Part shown: positions 25,974-35,080 of the stretch, piece by piece
How positions within the stretch are numbered: position 1 is the first letter of the stretch
Layout: the number at the start of each line of letters is the position of its first letter
Assembly (NCBI GenBank): GCA_018434245.1
Contig: JAHDPQ010000142.1
Span: forward strand, 1 to 64,000
Reading direction: 5' to 3'
Origin: Oscillospiraceae bacterium
Lineage (GTDB): Bacteria > Bacillota > Clostridia > Oscillospirales > Ruminococcaceae
DNA length: 64,000 bases
Notes under the pieces: model-generated
Told to the model about the DNA's origin: nothing
What the model saw: only the letters and a program-made list of their open reading frames with translations
Database searches by the model: none
Translations under genes and position numbers: made by a program

Positions 25974-28900
25974 CTAGATGTTATAGTAATTCACCGCACA
26001 GCGGAAAATATCCAGATATTCGCAGTCGGGAATGTTGCGGTAGATGTGTTCGCTCCAGCGCTCTACATGAGCCATCTTGCCCAGCACCCGCCCGTCGGGG
26101 GAGGTAATACCCTCGATGGCGTAAAGGGAGCCGCTGGGGTTATGCTCCAAATCCATGGAGGGGTTGCCGCCAGCGTCTGCGTACTGGGTGGCAACCTGCC
26201 CCTGGGCCGCCATTTCCCGGATGGTTTCCTCGGTGGCGATGAACCGCCCCTCCCCATTGGAGATGGGGGCCAGCCAGACACTGCCCACCGAGGTTCCCGC
26301 CAGCCAAGGAGATTTGTTGGAGGCAATGCGGGTGCGGACCATCATGCTCTGATGGCGGCCAATTTGGTTGTAGGTCAGGGTGGGGGAATCGGGGCCTGCC
26401 TGCCGATATTCCCCGTAGGGGACAAGGCCCAGCTTGCAAAGGGCCTGAAAACCATTGCAGATACCCAGCATCAGACCGTCCCGATTGTGGAGCAGGGTTT
26501 CGATTCCCTGCCGGATCCGGGGATTGCGCAAAAAGGCAGTGATGAATTTGCCCGAGCCGTCGGGCTCATCGCCGCCGGAAAATCCGCCGGGAATGGCGAT
26601 GATCTGGCTGCGGGAAATTAGCTCCGAAAAGGCCCGCACCGAATCGGCCACAGCCTGTCCTGTCAGGTTGCGCAGAACGAAGATCTCGGGGTTGGCTCCC
26701 GCCCGCTCAAAAGCGGTGGCGGTGTCGTATTCGCAGTTGGTACCGGGGAAGACGGGAATGGCCACCCGGGGAGTGGCGGGGTGAATCCGAATGGAGGGGA
26801 AGCCCAGCATGTCCCGCTTCCACTCAAAGGCTTCGGCAGGGCCCTGAGAGGGGGCCAGATAGGGGTAAACCGGCTGAAGGGTTCCCTCCCAAGCCTGCTG
26901 AACCTCCTCAAGGTCGATAACCTCTCCACCGGGAAGTTCCAGACGGTAGTCGGGAAGGGTGCGGCCCAGCAGGAACTTGTCCAGTTCCAAAAAGGGTTCC
27001 TTGGCCTCCAGAATAAAGGCTCCGGGCTGATACTTCCAGGAAAGGGGCTTGTCCGCCGCAAAGCCGATCCGGTTGCCAAAGCACATCTTGCAGATGCCCT
27101 CGGCGGTACCGCCGGGTCCCACCGCCCAGCTGGCAATGGCCCGCTTGCCCGCCACCAATTGCTCCACCATATCAAAGATAAAGCGGACATCGTCAAAGTC
27201 GGGAAGTCCCTCGGCAGTCATGCAGGGGGAGAGAAGATAGACGTAGCTGTCGGTGTGCTTGAACTCGGGGGAGATCACCTTGTCCGCCTGTCCCATAGAA
27301 AGGGCCAGACTCACCAGAGTGGGGGGAACATGGATGTCTTCAAAGCTACCGGACATGCTGTCCTTGCCGCCGATGGCCGCCAGTTGAAGCTGCATTTGGG
27401 CTTCCAGAGCTCCCAGCAGGGCGGCGGCCGGCTTGCCCCACTTTTCCGGGTCGGTACCCAGCTTTTCAAAATATTCTTGGAAGGTGAGCCAGGTTTTGCT
27501 CCGGCTGCCTCCCGCGGCGATGACCTTGGCCACCGATTCTACCACGGCGTAGCATCCGGCGTGGTAGGGACTGCCCAGGGCAGTGTTGGGGTCATAGGCC
27601 CAGCTCATTAGAGTGCAGGCCTTGGTGTGGCTGCCAATATCCACCGGGAGCTTGGCCGCCATCACCTGAGCGGGAGTCCGCCGCTGGGCTCCCCCATAAG
27701 GCATCAGTACACTGGCAGAGCCCACGGTGGAGTCAAACCGGTCGGACAGCCCCTTTTGGGAGCAGAAGGCAAGGCTGGAGAGCTGCTTTAGCACCGTCTC
27801 CCGGTTGACAGGCAGGGGCTCTTCCCCAATCTTCTGTTCTGGGGCGGTGATTTTGATGGTGGTATGCTTGGCCGCACCGTTGGAATTTAAAAACTCCCGG
27901 GAAAGGTTGACGATGGTGTTGCCCCGCCAAGTCATGGTCAGCCGGGGGCTTTCGGTCACTTCGGCTACCACAGTGGCCTCCAGATTTTCCCCGTCGGCCA
28001 AACGGATCAGCCTTTCTGCGTCCTCATGAGCCACCACTACCGCCATCCGCTCCTGACTTTCGGAGATGGCAAGCTCGGTGCCGTCCAGCCCCTCATACTT
28101 CCGGGGCACAGCGTCCAGATTGATGGCGACGCCGTCGGCCAGTTCGCCGATGGCCACCGAGACTCCCCCGGCACCAAAGTCGTTGCATCGGCGAATCAGG
28201 CGTGTGACTTCCGGATTGCGGAACAGTCGCTGAATTTTACGCTCCTCGGGGGGATTCCCCTTCTGCACCTCGGAGCCGCAGGTCTCCAAGGAGGAAACGG
28301 TGTGGCTCTTGGAAGAACCGGTGGCTCCGCCGCAGCCGTCCCGTCCGGTGCGGCCTCCCAGCAGAATCACCTTGTCGCCGGGAGCGGGCACATCCCGCAC
28401 CACGTGATCTGCCGGGACAGCGCCCACCACGGCCCCCAGTTCCATCCGCTTGGCCTCGTAGCCGGGGTGGTAGATTTCATGAACCAGCCCGGTGGCAAGG
28501 CCAATCTGGTTGCCGTAGGAGGAATAGCCCGCCGCCGCTGTCTGGCAAATCTGCTTTTGGGGCAGCTTGCCGGGCCGGGTTTTGGAAACCTCGGTGAGGG
28601 GGTTGGCGGCTCCGGTAATTCGCATGGCCTGATAGACAAAGCTCCGCCCGGAAAGAGGGTCTCGGATGGCTCCACCCAGACAGGTGGCGGCCCCGCCAAA
28701 GGGCTCAATTTCGGTGGGGTGGTTGTGGGTCTCGTTCTTAAACATCACCAGCCAGTCCTGGGGCTGACCGTCCACCTCCACCCGGACATTGACAGAGCAG
28801 GCGTTGATCTCGTCGCTGACATCCAGCCGGTTGAGGTATCCGGCCTTTTTCAGGGCCTTGGCGGCAATGGTGGCCATATCCATCAAAGTGGCGGGACGCC

Positions 28901-29681
28901 CGTCGGTGTGCAGGGCTTCCCGCATGGTGCGGTATCGCTGATAGCTGCGGGCGATGTATTCCGGCTCAATTTCGATGGAGTCGATGTGAGTTAAAAAGGT
29001 GGTGTGGCGGCAGTGATCCGACCAGTAAGTGTCAATCATCCGAATTTCGGTGATAGTGGGATCCCGCTTCTCCTCATCCCGGAAATAATCCCGGCAAAAG
29101 AGAAGATCGGCAAGATCCATGGCAAGGCCCAGTTCCCCCAGCAGGGAGGAAAGAGCGGATTCTTCCATGGCGATAAAGCCTTCCAGCACGGCGACGTCGG
29201 CAGGTGTCGGGTAATGAGTTTCCAGAGTGTCGGGTATATTTAAGGATGCCTCCCGACTTTCCACGCGATTGATGAGGTAGCCTTTGATTTTGTCAATGGT
29301 TTCCGGTGGGAGAGCATCTTCCAGCACCCACAGCTTGGCGCAGCGCACCGTAGGCCTGTCTCTTCCGGTGGAAAGGGAGATGCACTGGGCGCAGCTGTCC
29401 GCCCGCTGGTCGAACTGGCCGGGCAGAAGCTCGGTGGCAAATACCGTTTGGCCCGAAAAATCCGGAAGCTTATCCAGGGTGATATCCACCTGAGGCTCCG
29501 AAAACACGGTGTCCCGGCAGGCATCAAAATCCTCCTGGCTCATTCCTTCCACCAGATAGCGGTTGAGAATCCGCAGGCCGGAAAGTTCCACCCCCAAAGA
29601 GGTGCGCAGATCGGAAAGAACTCCCTGAGCTTCTACGGCAAAGGGAGGTTTTTTTTCCACGTAAAGGCAAAAAACGGACAC
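25974..29681 (-). CDS. purL: Phosphoribosylformylglycinamidine synthase, single-chain
   Basis: This 1235-aa enzyme carries out the fourth step of purine synthesis (FGAR to FGAM with ATP and glutamine). It has a PurS-like N-terminus, two AIRS-type ATP-binding halves (YWSDHCRHTTF, MFKNETHNHPTEIEPFGGAAT) and a C-terminal class-I glutamine amidotransferase with the nucleophile in GICNGFQALCKLG and GGFSGGDEPDG upstream. All parts are fused in one chain, as in the long proteobacterial-like form, instead of the separate PurS, PurL and PurQ of Bacillus. The start is GTG at 29681 behind AGGAAAGGA. No other purine gene is adjacent. Confidence 0.95.
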   Translation of the reverse strand: MSVFCLYVEKKPPFAVEAQGVLSDLRTSLGVELSGLRILNRYLVEGMSQEDFDACRDTVFSEPQVDITLDKLPDFSGQTVFATELLPGQFDQRADSCAQCISLSTGRDRPTVRCAKLWVLEDALPPETIDKIKGYLINRVESREASLNIPDTLETHYPTPADVAVLEGFIAMEESALSSLLGELGLAMDLADLLFCRDYFRDEEKRDPTITEIRMIDTYWSDHCRHTTFLTHIDSIEIEPEYIARSYQRYRTMREALHTDGRPATLMDMATIAAKALKKAGYLNRLDVSDEINACSVNVRVEVDGQPQDWLVMFKNETHNHPTEIEPFGGAATCLGGAIRDPLSGRSFVYQAMRITGAANPLTEVSKTRPGKLPQKQICQTAAAGYSSYGNQIGLATGLVHEIYHPGYEAKRMELGAVVGAVPADHVVRDVPAPGDKVILLGGRTGRDGCGGATGSSKSHTVSSLETCGSEVQKGNPPEERKIQRLFRNPEVTRLIRRCNDFGAGGVSVAIGELADGVAINLDAVPRKYEGLDGTELAISESQERMAVVVAHEDAERLIRLADGENLEATVVAEVTESPRLTMTWRGNTIVNLSREFLNSNGAAKHTTIKITAPEQKIGEEPLPVNRETVLKQLSSLAFCSQKGLSDRFDSTVGSASVLMPYGGAQRRTPAQVMAAKLPVDIGSHTKACTLMSWAYDPNTALGSPYHAGCYAVVESVAKVIAAGGSRSKTWLTFQEYFEKLGTDPEKWGKPAAALLGALEAQMQLQLAAIGGKDSMSGSFEDIHVPPTLVSLALSMGQADKVISPEFKHTDSYVYLLSPCMTAEGLPDFDDVRFIFDMVEQLVAGKRAIASWAVGPGGTAEGICKMCFGNRIGFAADKPLSWKYQPGAFILEAKEPFLELDKFLLGRTLPDYRLELPGGEVIDLEEVQQAWEGTLQPVYPYLAPSQGPAEAFEWKRDMLGFPSIRIHPATPRVAIPVFPGTNCEYDTATAFERAGANPEIFVLRNLTGQAVADSVRAFSELISRSQIIAIPGGFSGGDEPDGSGKFITAFLRNPRIRQGIETLLHNRDGLMLGICNGFQALCKLGLVPYGEYRQAGPDSPTLTYNQIGRHQSMMVRTRIASNKSPWLAGTSVGSVWLAPISNGEGRFIATEETIREMAAQGQVATQYADAGGNPSMDLEHNPSGSLYAIEGITSPDGRVLGKMAHVERWSEHIYRNIPDCEYLDIFRCAVNYYNI

Positions 29682-29759
29682 AGTACCGACATCCTTTCCT
29701 GTTAGGGGCCCGCAGCGGACAGGCCTTTTTTATTCCAAAGGTATTATAACATAAATCAA

Positions 29760-30160
29760 GGCGCTTGGCGCTTTGAGAAAGAGAACTTCTTTGCGGGGGC
29801 GGGCGTTTTTGCCAACGCATGGCATAGATGTGGGTTTCACGTGGGTGCCATGGTTTTCCAGCGGGTGCTGGCAGAAGATTGTCGCTGCCGCGACGGGCGT
29901 TACTTTTCCCCACGGAAAAGTAACCAAAACGTGTATTAAGACCTGTGCAGGGAGGCCTAGCCGGCCCCCCTCGCAACCCCCCGCGTCAAAGAAACTGCCA
30001 CGGAAAGTTGACTGCTCCCGACTGTATGCTCTACAGGTGATCGGGCCGTAAACGTCGCTTCGCGACAACGGCCACCGGAAGAGTGGATACTTCTTAGGCT
30101 TTCATTCCTTTACCGCTCGTCGTCCTCGTCCCTCGGACTCCTCGCGGCGGTCAAGGTAAA
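29760..30160. repeat. Hairpin-rich intergenic element A
   Basis: It contains no convincing gene. Structures include an 11-bp perfect hairpin GTTACTTTTCC (29899-29909) / GGAAAAGTAAC (29914-29924) with a CCAC loop, and many short GC palindromes. AAGTAACCAAAACG recurs at about 30667-30680. It looks like a dispersed intergenic repeat of clostridial genomes, as I recall it; copy number cannot be checked here. Confidence 0.45.
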
Positions 30161-30289
30161 ATCACACATTGCTCTTTCCATTTGTTCGCACTCATGTCCC
30201 CAAGCATTGATGCTGCCAAGGTATACAACCCTCCAACAAACATCGAGCAGGAGTAGTGTCTACAGCTTTGCAGCTACGGAACGCGGGGA

Positions 30290-30545
30290 TACAAAGGGGT
30301 GTCAAACCCCTTTGAGAGGGGGCCGGGGACCCATCCCCGGCGTGTTTTGCCTCCTTTTGCACGAACAAAAGGAGGGGCCCTGCCGCGGCCTGAGCGGCAA
30401 GTGCGGCTGCGATGCTCTTCGCGGAGGAAGAACCCATTTCGGGTACCCGGAAGAACCAACCGTTTTGGCAAAGCACCCCACCGCGGCAAGTGTGGCCGGA
30501 TGTCCCTTGCGGAAGGAGAAGCCGCCTACGGCAAACCACCTCAGA
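30290..30545. repeat. Hairpin-rich intergenic element B
   Basis: Successive perfect hairpins occur: AAAGGGGT/AACCCCTTT, GCCGGGG/CCCCGGC and CCTCCTTTTG/CAAAAGGAGG, then a run of GCGGC-containing palindromes. The order (G-rich stem, CCTTT-type hairpin, GC palindromes with TGAGCG) is repeated in the element at 34840-35040. No coding potential was recognised. Confidence 0.5.
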
Positions 30546-30626
30546 CGAGGTTATTATAACACAATACCCCCTCCTCTGCATACCGGGAAACGGCTTTGGA
30601 ACACATAAAGCTGGTTTTTTGTCGTA

Positions 30627-30655
30627 TTGTCTTTTCCATGGGGTTTTGCTATACT
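30627..30655 (+). promoter_or_regulatory. Promoter of the surface-protein cluster
   Basis: -35 TTGTCT (30627-30632), a 17-bp spacer and -10 TATACT (30650-30655), giving a leader of about 70 nt. Confidence 0.6.
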
Positions 30656-30732
30656 GTAAAATAGAGAAGTAACCAAAACGGTCGGAGGCTTTTCCGGCTG
30701 TCCATGGGTTTTGATAAGAAGGAGGGAGCTTG

Positions 30733-32022
30733 ATGATCAAGCGGATTTCAGCGCTGCTTTTGACTCTGGCGCTGATGTTTTCTCTAACCACAACGGCTTT
30801 TGCCTGGGGCATTACCGGCTCCGGGGAGTTTGCCGATGCCGCCAAGCGCTACGGATTTTTGGATGGAGATACCCAAATCGTCTACAACGGCGAAATCTCC
30901 CATCAGGATTATGACGAAATCTATGCCGGCAGTGCCGTTTATATCCCCATCGGGCTGGAGGATGATCAGGGCAATATCACTCACGTCACCGCCCAGAATA
31001 TTAAAAAAGATAAAGTGAGCATCAGCCACAAGGTCACCCGGGGCTCCCGGTATGTCACCGGCGTTTCCATTGTGGACGCAGGCAAAGAGAAGATCGACGG
31101 CCTTGCCAAAGGCGCATACGCCAAGGTTCAGCTGACCGACAGCTTTTCCGGCACCGGAACCGCCAATGTCGAGGTCAAGCTGGTGCTGGTCATCAACCGG
31201 ATGTCCTATCAGGAGACAGAGGTAGAGCTCTATTGCACCATGGAAAACCGCACCGTATACATCGATTACGACACGGTTTACGGCGCACAACTCCCCACCA
31301 AGTTCGAGGCGGGATACGACTACACCGGCGAGGCCACCTTTGATATGGGGGGCAATGTCCGCTATACCGCCCGGGTCAAGGCCCGGGGCAAGTACGTCAT
31401 AGACTACACCACCCAGGCAAATGAGGAAATCGCCGCCCGGTATCCCAAAAACAATCTGGAATTCCACAACTTTAACGGGGACCACGACACCTTTGCCAGC
31501 AACGGAAAGCTGGAGCTCCCCTTGGATCGGGGCACCTATTATAAAGACGGCCAGTACAAGGCCTATGCCTACAAAATCTCGGGGAACACACTGGTGAAAC
31601 TGGATGCCGCCATCAGCAAGGACGCAGTCCTCACCATTTACACCAGAAGTCTTGACAACTACGTTATCTCCGATGTGGATTTGCTCAGTCAACCGGATTA
31701 CGAAGCCCCCGCTTCGGCTCCCACCTCCCCCCCTGCTTCTCCCCCCAGCCAGACGACAGGGGATCAGCTTCAGGCTCCCCCCATGGGAGGAGCACCTATG
31801 CCCCCCCTTGCGCCGGAAACTGCGGCCCCTGCATCCTCTGCCCAGCCGGAAATCCCCGAGGCTTCCAGTGCGGCGGCGCCCCCTTCCAGCCTGAGCCACA
31901 TTAGCGCATCCAACAGGGGAACCGAAAACCCCCTGACCGGAGCCCCACCCTTGGCGGGCATGACAGCAATCGGCATCTTAACCGGACTGGGCGCACTGCT
32001 TCTGCGGCCCCGCAAAAAATAG
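30733..32022 (+). CDS. Exported surface protein with C-terminal NPLTG-like anchor
   Basis: This 429-aa protein has a cleavable signal peptide (about 1-23, ending AFA). A beta-rich body (about 30-320) is followed by a Pro/Ala/Ser-rich linker with APPMGG, then ENPLTG, a hydrophobic segment and RPRKK. That last layout resembles a sortase sorting signal of the NPxTG kind, though a plain membrane anchor is possible. The late body motif EEIAARYP...YVISDVDL is shared with the next two genes, marking three paralogs. Start ATG 30733 follows GGAGGGAGC. The function is unknown and no enzyme motif was found. Confidence 0.65.
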   Translation: MIKRISALLLTLALMFSLTTTAFAWGITGSGEFADAAKRYGFLDGDTQIVYNGEISHQDYDEIYAGSAVYIPIGLEDDQGNITHVTAQNIKKDKVSISHKVTRGSRYVTGVSIVDAGKEKIDGLAKGAYAKVQLTDSFSGTGTANVEVKLVLVINRMSYQETEVELYCTMENRTVYIDYDTVYGAQLPTKFEAGYDYTGEATFDMGGNVRYTARVKARGKYVIDYTTQANEEIAARYPKNNLEFHNFNGDHDTFASNGKLELPLDRGTYYKDGQYKAYAYKISGNTLVKLDAAISKDAVLTIYTRSLDNYVISDVDLLSQPDYEAPASAPTSPPASPPSQTTGDQLQAPPMGGAPMPPLAPETAAPASSAQPEIPEASSAAAPPSSLSHISASNRGTENPLTGAPPLAGMTAIGILTGLGALLLRPRKK

Positions 32023-32067
32023 CCCCTATATATAATAAGGTATCTACGTTTACCGGAAAGGCCTAAC

Positions 32068-32973
32068 ATGCGCAAAACACTGACAATTTTATCCATTCTT
32101 CTACTATTCACCCTGCTGTTTCCCCTTTCGGCGGCGGCTCTGGAGCCCGCTGGGCTGGAAGCCGTCAGCGATCACTTCGCTTCAGAAGGCTACTTTAAAA
32201 ATGGAACCCGCCTGCGGGGCGATCTTCACAGCTTTGAAGGGATGCTCACCACCCGCCCGGGAGACGAAATCTTTCTTCCCTTGGAAACTTGGTATTTCAC
32301 TTGGGAAAAAAACGCCGACTCCTATCGCCCCGAAATGACTGCCAAACAAAATCAAACCTTGAATTTGGGGCTTTCGGTGGATGTGATCGAAGGGGAAGAA
32401 GCCTTCGACCGGCTCACCATCACCTCCCGGGAAGATAAGCTGGGCATTCTCATTGCTTTTGCGGACGCTCACCCATCCTTTGAGCCCATCCAGTTCAAAG
32501 CCGAGTGCAAGCTGACCCAAAACGGCGGCGAAATCCCCGGCGGAGCGTTTTGGGTAGACGGGATTCTTCGCAACCGCAAGACAACGGTAACCGGAAACCT
32601 GCGCACTGTGACTCTGGGCAAGGGGCGTCAGGCGGTGGGGGGCCATACAAGCGACCTTGCCGATGTAATGTTTGACCTTGGCTGCGGCGTCACCCTGACA
32701 GCGGATTTGCAAATCGCTCAGGAGGTGTATGCCCACGCCGAGGATACCCCCACCCAGCGGGAACGGGAAGTAATGGCTCGCTACCCGCAGATTAAGCAGG
32801 TGGTGCGCACCCAAAGCCTTGGCTTTGTGGGCGGCAGGGTGCAGCTGGATACCATCACCTACGGCAAAATGCATGTGTACGGCCCACTGCTGGACTATTT
32901 GGGCACTACGGACAGCCCCCTGCCCTTGGAACGTGTGTATTATCTGGCGGCGGAAAAGCTTTCCCAGCCCTAA
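32068..32973 (+). CDS. Exported paralog lacking a C-terminal anchor
   Basis: This 301-aa protein has a signal peptide of about 25 residues. The body carries GDEIFLPLETW (compare the first paralog's AVYIPIGLE), REVMARYPQI and a final ERVYYLAAEKL. These match the order of motifs in the flanking genes, but the Pro-rich linker and the sorting-like tail are missing, so it would be secreted or held by a partner. GGAAAGG precedes ATG, 45 bases after the first paralog. Confidence 0.6.
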   Translation: MRKTLTILSILLLFTLLFPLSAAALEPAGLEAVSDHFASEGYFKNGTRLRGDLHSFEGMLTTRPGDEIFLPLETWYFTWEKNADSYRPEMTAKQNQTLNLGLSVDVIEGEEAFDRLTITSREDKLGILIAFADAHPSFEPIQFKAECKLTQNGGEIPGGAFWVDGILRNRKTTVTGNLRTVTLGKGRQAVGGHTSDLADVMFDLGCGVTLTADLQIAQEVYAHAEDTPTQREREVMARYPQIKQVVRTQSLGFVGGRVQLDTITYGKMHVYGPLLDYLGTTDSPLPLERVYYLAAEKLSQP

Positions 32974-33237
32974 AATTGTAAACTTTTTGTGAAGGCATCC
33001 GCCCGGCGGCAAGGGGGCAAACCTCTTGCCGCTTTTTGGCGCAAAAAGCCGAAAACACCCCATGCGCCCTACATCTTGTACCAAAAACAGGAGCCTGTTA
33101 CTACAAAAAGGCAAGGGCGGCTGAATATTTACAAAAAGAATTTAAAAAGGGTGCAGCAATATGAAGATGCGATGACACTTATTAACTGAAGGCTGCAAAC
33201 AGGTTACAAAAAAGTTACAAAGATTGCATTTTAGGGC
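32974..33237. other. Intergenic stretch before the third surface-protein gene
   Basis: No gene is seen. It contains a direct repeat GTTACAAA at 33203-33210 and 33214-33221 (11-bp period) and a TTGCATT repeat at 33224-33230 and 33238-33244, just upstream of and overlapping the next promoter. They could be operator half-sites. Confidence 0.4.
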
Positions 33238-33266
33238 TTGCATTCTAAGAAACTTTGTGGTACACT
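33238..33266 (+). promoter_or_regulatory. Strong promoter of the 459-aa surface protein
   Basis: -35 TTGCAT (33238-33243), a 17-bp spacer and extended -10 TGGTACACT (hexamer 33261-33266). The leader then carries a GTTGGGG (33274-33280) / CCCCAAT stem, a kind often seen protecting abundant mRNAs. Confidence 0.6.
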
Positions 33267-33346
33267 GTGTGCAGTTGGGGAAAATATGGAGAGCTTCCCC
33301 CAATTGAACAACAAATTGCTTACACAAATAAAGGAGGAATTTACTC

Positions 33347-34726
33347 ATGAAAAAAGTACTGAGTCTTGTACTTGCTGTTATGTTGACCGTTGGCATGACT
33401 ACCGTGGCTTTCGCCGCTCTGACTAAAGAAGAAGTTACTGGTAACCAAGCATGGGGCACTATTACCCCCGGTAAAGCGAAAAATGTTGTTATGACTGTTG
33501 GCACTGCCGCGACTGCCGCTGTTACACCCACTTTTGCGGTCACTGCTGTTAGCGGCCCCGCTGGCGTTACCGCTAGCGATGTTGAAGCTTTTCTGGCTGC
33601 TACGGTAAGCGAGGTAGCTAAGGACTCCAAAAATGTTGCGGTTGCCTTGGCTAATGACGGCGATGTTATTGCTGCCGGTAACTACAAAATTACTGTTACT
33701 CTGGATGCCACTGGAGTTGTTACCTTTAGCAACGTTAACTTTACTGTAGCGAAAACTGGCACCACTGTTTCTACCGGCAACCAGGTTCCCACTGGCTGGA
33801 AAATCACTGGCTTTGCTGATGATGCTGCTTTTGTTGTCTCCGGCGATTCCCTGATCGGGGATGCCACTGCTGACCAGGTTTCTTATCTGGGCATTACTTC
33901 CGACATGTTCATGTGGGCAAGCAATGATGGCAAAACCACCGGTAATGCTGCTGCTTGCGGCATCGATGGCAAGACCGTTCGTGCTAGCCAGCTGAAAGAC
34001 ATCGGCATTCGCCGCGTATACCAGAAGAATGCTGGCACCACCACTGTTCGCGACGTTACTCTGCAGGATTCCGATTCTCGCGTTCGCGTTCGCACTGTGG
34101 AGTTCTACCAGTCCACTAAGTCCACTGATGTTGAGCTGAAGCTCGCTCTGACCTTCAAGGGCTCTGTTTCCAACGCTCCCGAGTATGAGTACAGCTTTAC
34201 CCTTGCTAACGGCAAAGAGTATATCGAAGAAGGCCAGAACGAAGTTTACAGCTTTGGCAAGAAGTTCCTCGAAGCTGATGCCACTGTTCGTGACGTTGCT
34301 TTCATCGGTGACGATGATGAGACTGTTTACGCCACCAAGACTGTTGTTAAGGGCCAGAAGTACTACTTCAACGTAACTTCTACTCTGGACAGCGATGGCG
34401 AGAAGATCATTGCCGAGAATCCTGAAGTAGATTCTATCTACACCGTGTACAGCCAGAACATGGCTAACGCCACTGTTCAGTTCAAGGATCTTGACCGTGA
34501 GTACTTCGTATACGACCAGGACGGCAAGCTGCTTGGCACCACCAAGGACAAGAAGCTGCCCCTGGCCAACAAGTATATCCTGACCACTGCCAAGGTTGAC
34601 TTTGGCGGCGAGGACGAGCCCGTTGTTGACGAGCCCGCTGAAGAGCCTGCCGATGTTGATGCTCCTCCCATGGGCGGCGGCGAGGTTCCTCCCTCCAACA
34701 ACTACAACCCCAACACCGGTCTGTAA
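33347..34726 (+). CDS. Probably abundant exported surface protein ending in NPNTG
   Basis: This 459-aa protein has a signal peptide of 23 residues (ending AFA). Beta-rich repeats are followed by a C-terminal region with EKIIAENPEVDSIY and YILTTAKVDF, which matches the two upstream paralogs. The acidic end contains APPMGG and finishes NYNPNTGL, so the NPNTG motif is the last thing in the chain, with no hydrophobic helix or basic tail. Codons are strongly biased to GTT, GCT, ACT, AAG and GGC, unlike the neighbours, which suggests very high expression. AAAGGAGGAA precedes ATG. An S-layer-like or fibre role is conjecture. Confidence 0.65.
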   Translation: MKKVLSLVLAVMLTVGMTTVAFAALTKEEVTGNQAWGTITPGKAKNVVMTVGTAATAAVTPTFAVTAVSGPAGVTASDVEAFLAATVSEVAKDSKNVAVALANDGDVIAAGNYKITVTLDATGVVTFSNVNFTVAKTGTTVSTGNQVPTGWKITGFADDAAFVVSGDSLIGDATADQVSYLGITSDMFMWASNDGKTTGNAAACGIDGKTVRASQLKDIGIRRVYQKNAGTTTVRDVTLQDSDSRVRVRTVEFYQSTKSTDVELKLALTFKGSVSNAPEYEYSFTLANGKEYIEEGQNEVYSFGKKFLEADATVRDVAFIGDDDETVYATKTVVKGQKYYFNVTSTLDSDGEKIIAENPEVDSIYTVYSQNMANATVQFKDLDREYFVYDQDGKLLGTTKDKKLPLANKYILTTAKVDFGGEDEPVVDEPAEEPADVDAPPMGGGEVPPSNNYNPNTGL

Positions 34727-34783
34727 TCGGTAAGTTGTAAGTTGAGTGTAAGTTACACAAAGCACAATTTAATGTAACGCACT

Positions 34784-34815
34784 GCCCCCGGTTTCTCCAT
34801 GCCGGGGGCTTCTTT
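34784..34815 (+). terminator. Terminator of the 459-aa surface protein
   Basis: GCCCCCGG pairs with CCGGGGGC (8 bp), followed by TTCTTT. Confidence 0.8.
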
Positions 34816-34839
34816 ATGCCTGCACGCAGTACCTTAAGC

Positions 34840-35040
34840 GCAAGGGGGGGAGTCCAGAGGGGGCCTGCCCCCCTTCTGGTCGTGGTGGGGAAGGGGTCAA
34901 GGGGAAACCCGTTCGAAAGGTTTCCCCTTGCGTATCTTTGCATCCTTTCTGTACGAGCAGAAAGGATGTGCCCGCGCGGCATGAGCGCAGAAAAGATGCC
35001 GCTCGGCACGAGCGCAGAAAAGATGCGCCTTTTGGCAAAA
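34840..35040. repeat. Hairpin-rich intergenic element C, with 27-bp tandem units
   Basis: AAGGGGAAACC/GGTTTCCCCTT and CATCCTTTCTG/CAGAAAGGATG are 11-bp hairpins in the same order as in element B. Two 27-bp units at 34978-35004 and 35005-35031 follow and share GAGCGCAGAAAAGATGC. No gene was recognised. Confidence 0.5.
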
Positions 35041-35043
35041 GAG

Positions 35044-35075
35044 AAAGCTCCCGGCTTGAACCGGGAGCCTTTTTC
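35044..35075. terminator. Terminator of cls
   Basis: GCTCCCGG and CCGGGAGC (8 bp). On the - strand TTTCTCTTTT follows, just beyond the cls stop; on the + strand CTTTTTCT follows, so it may act both ways. Confidence 0.75.
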
Positions 35076-35080
35076 TATGG

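Noticed and set aside
29682..29760. Purine riboswitch before purL
   Set aside because: The leader is short and lacks the three-way-junction core sequences; only a -10-like element (TATAAT on the - strand) was seen.
30180..30560. Short open frames in the intergenic elements
   Set aside because: They run through hairpin arms in all six frames, with no ribosome sites and low-complexity products.
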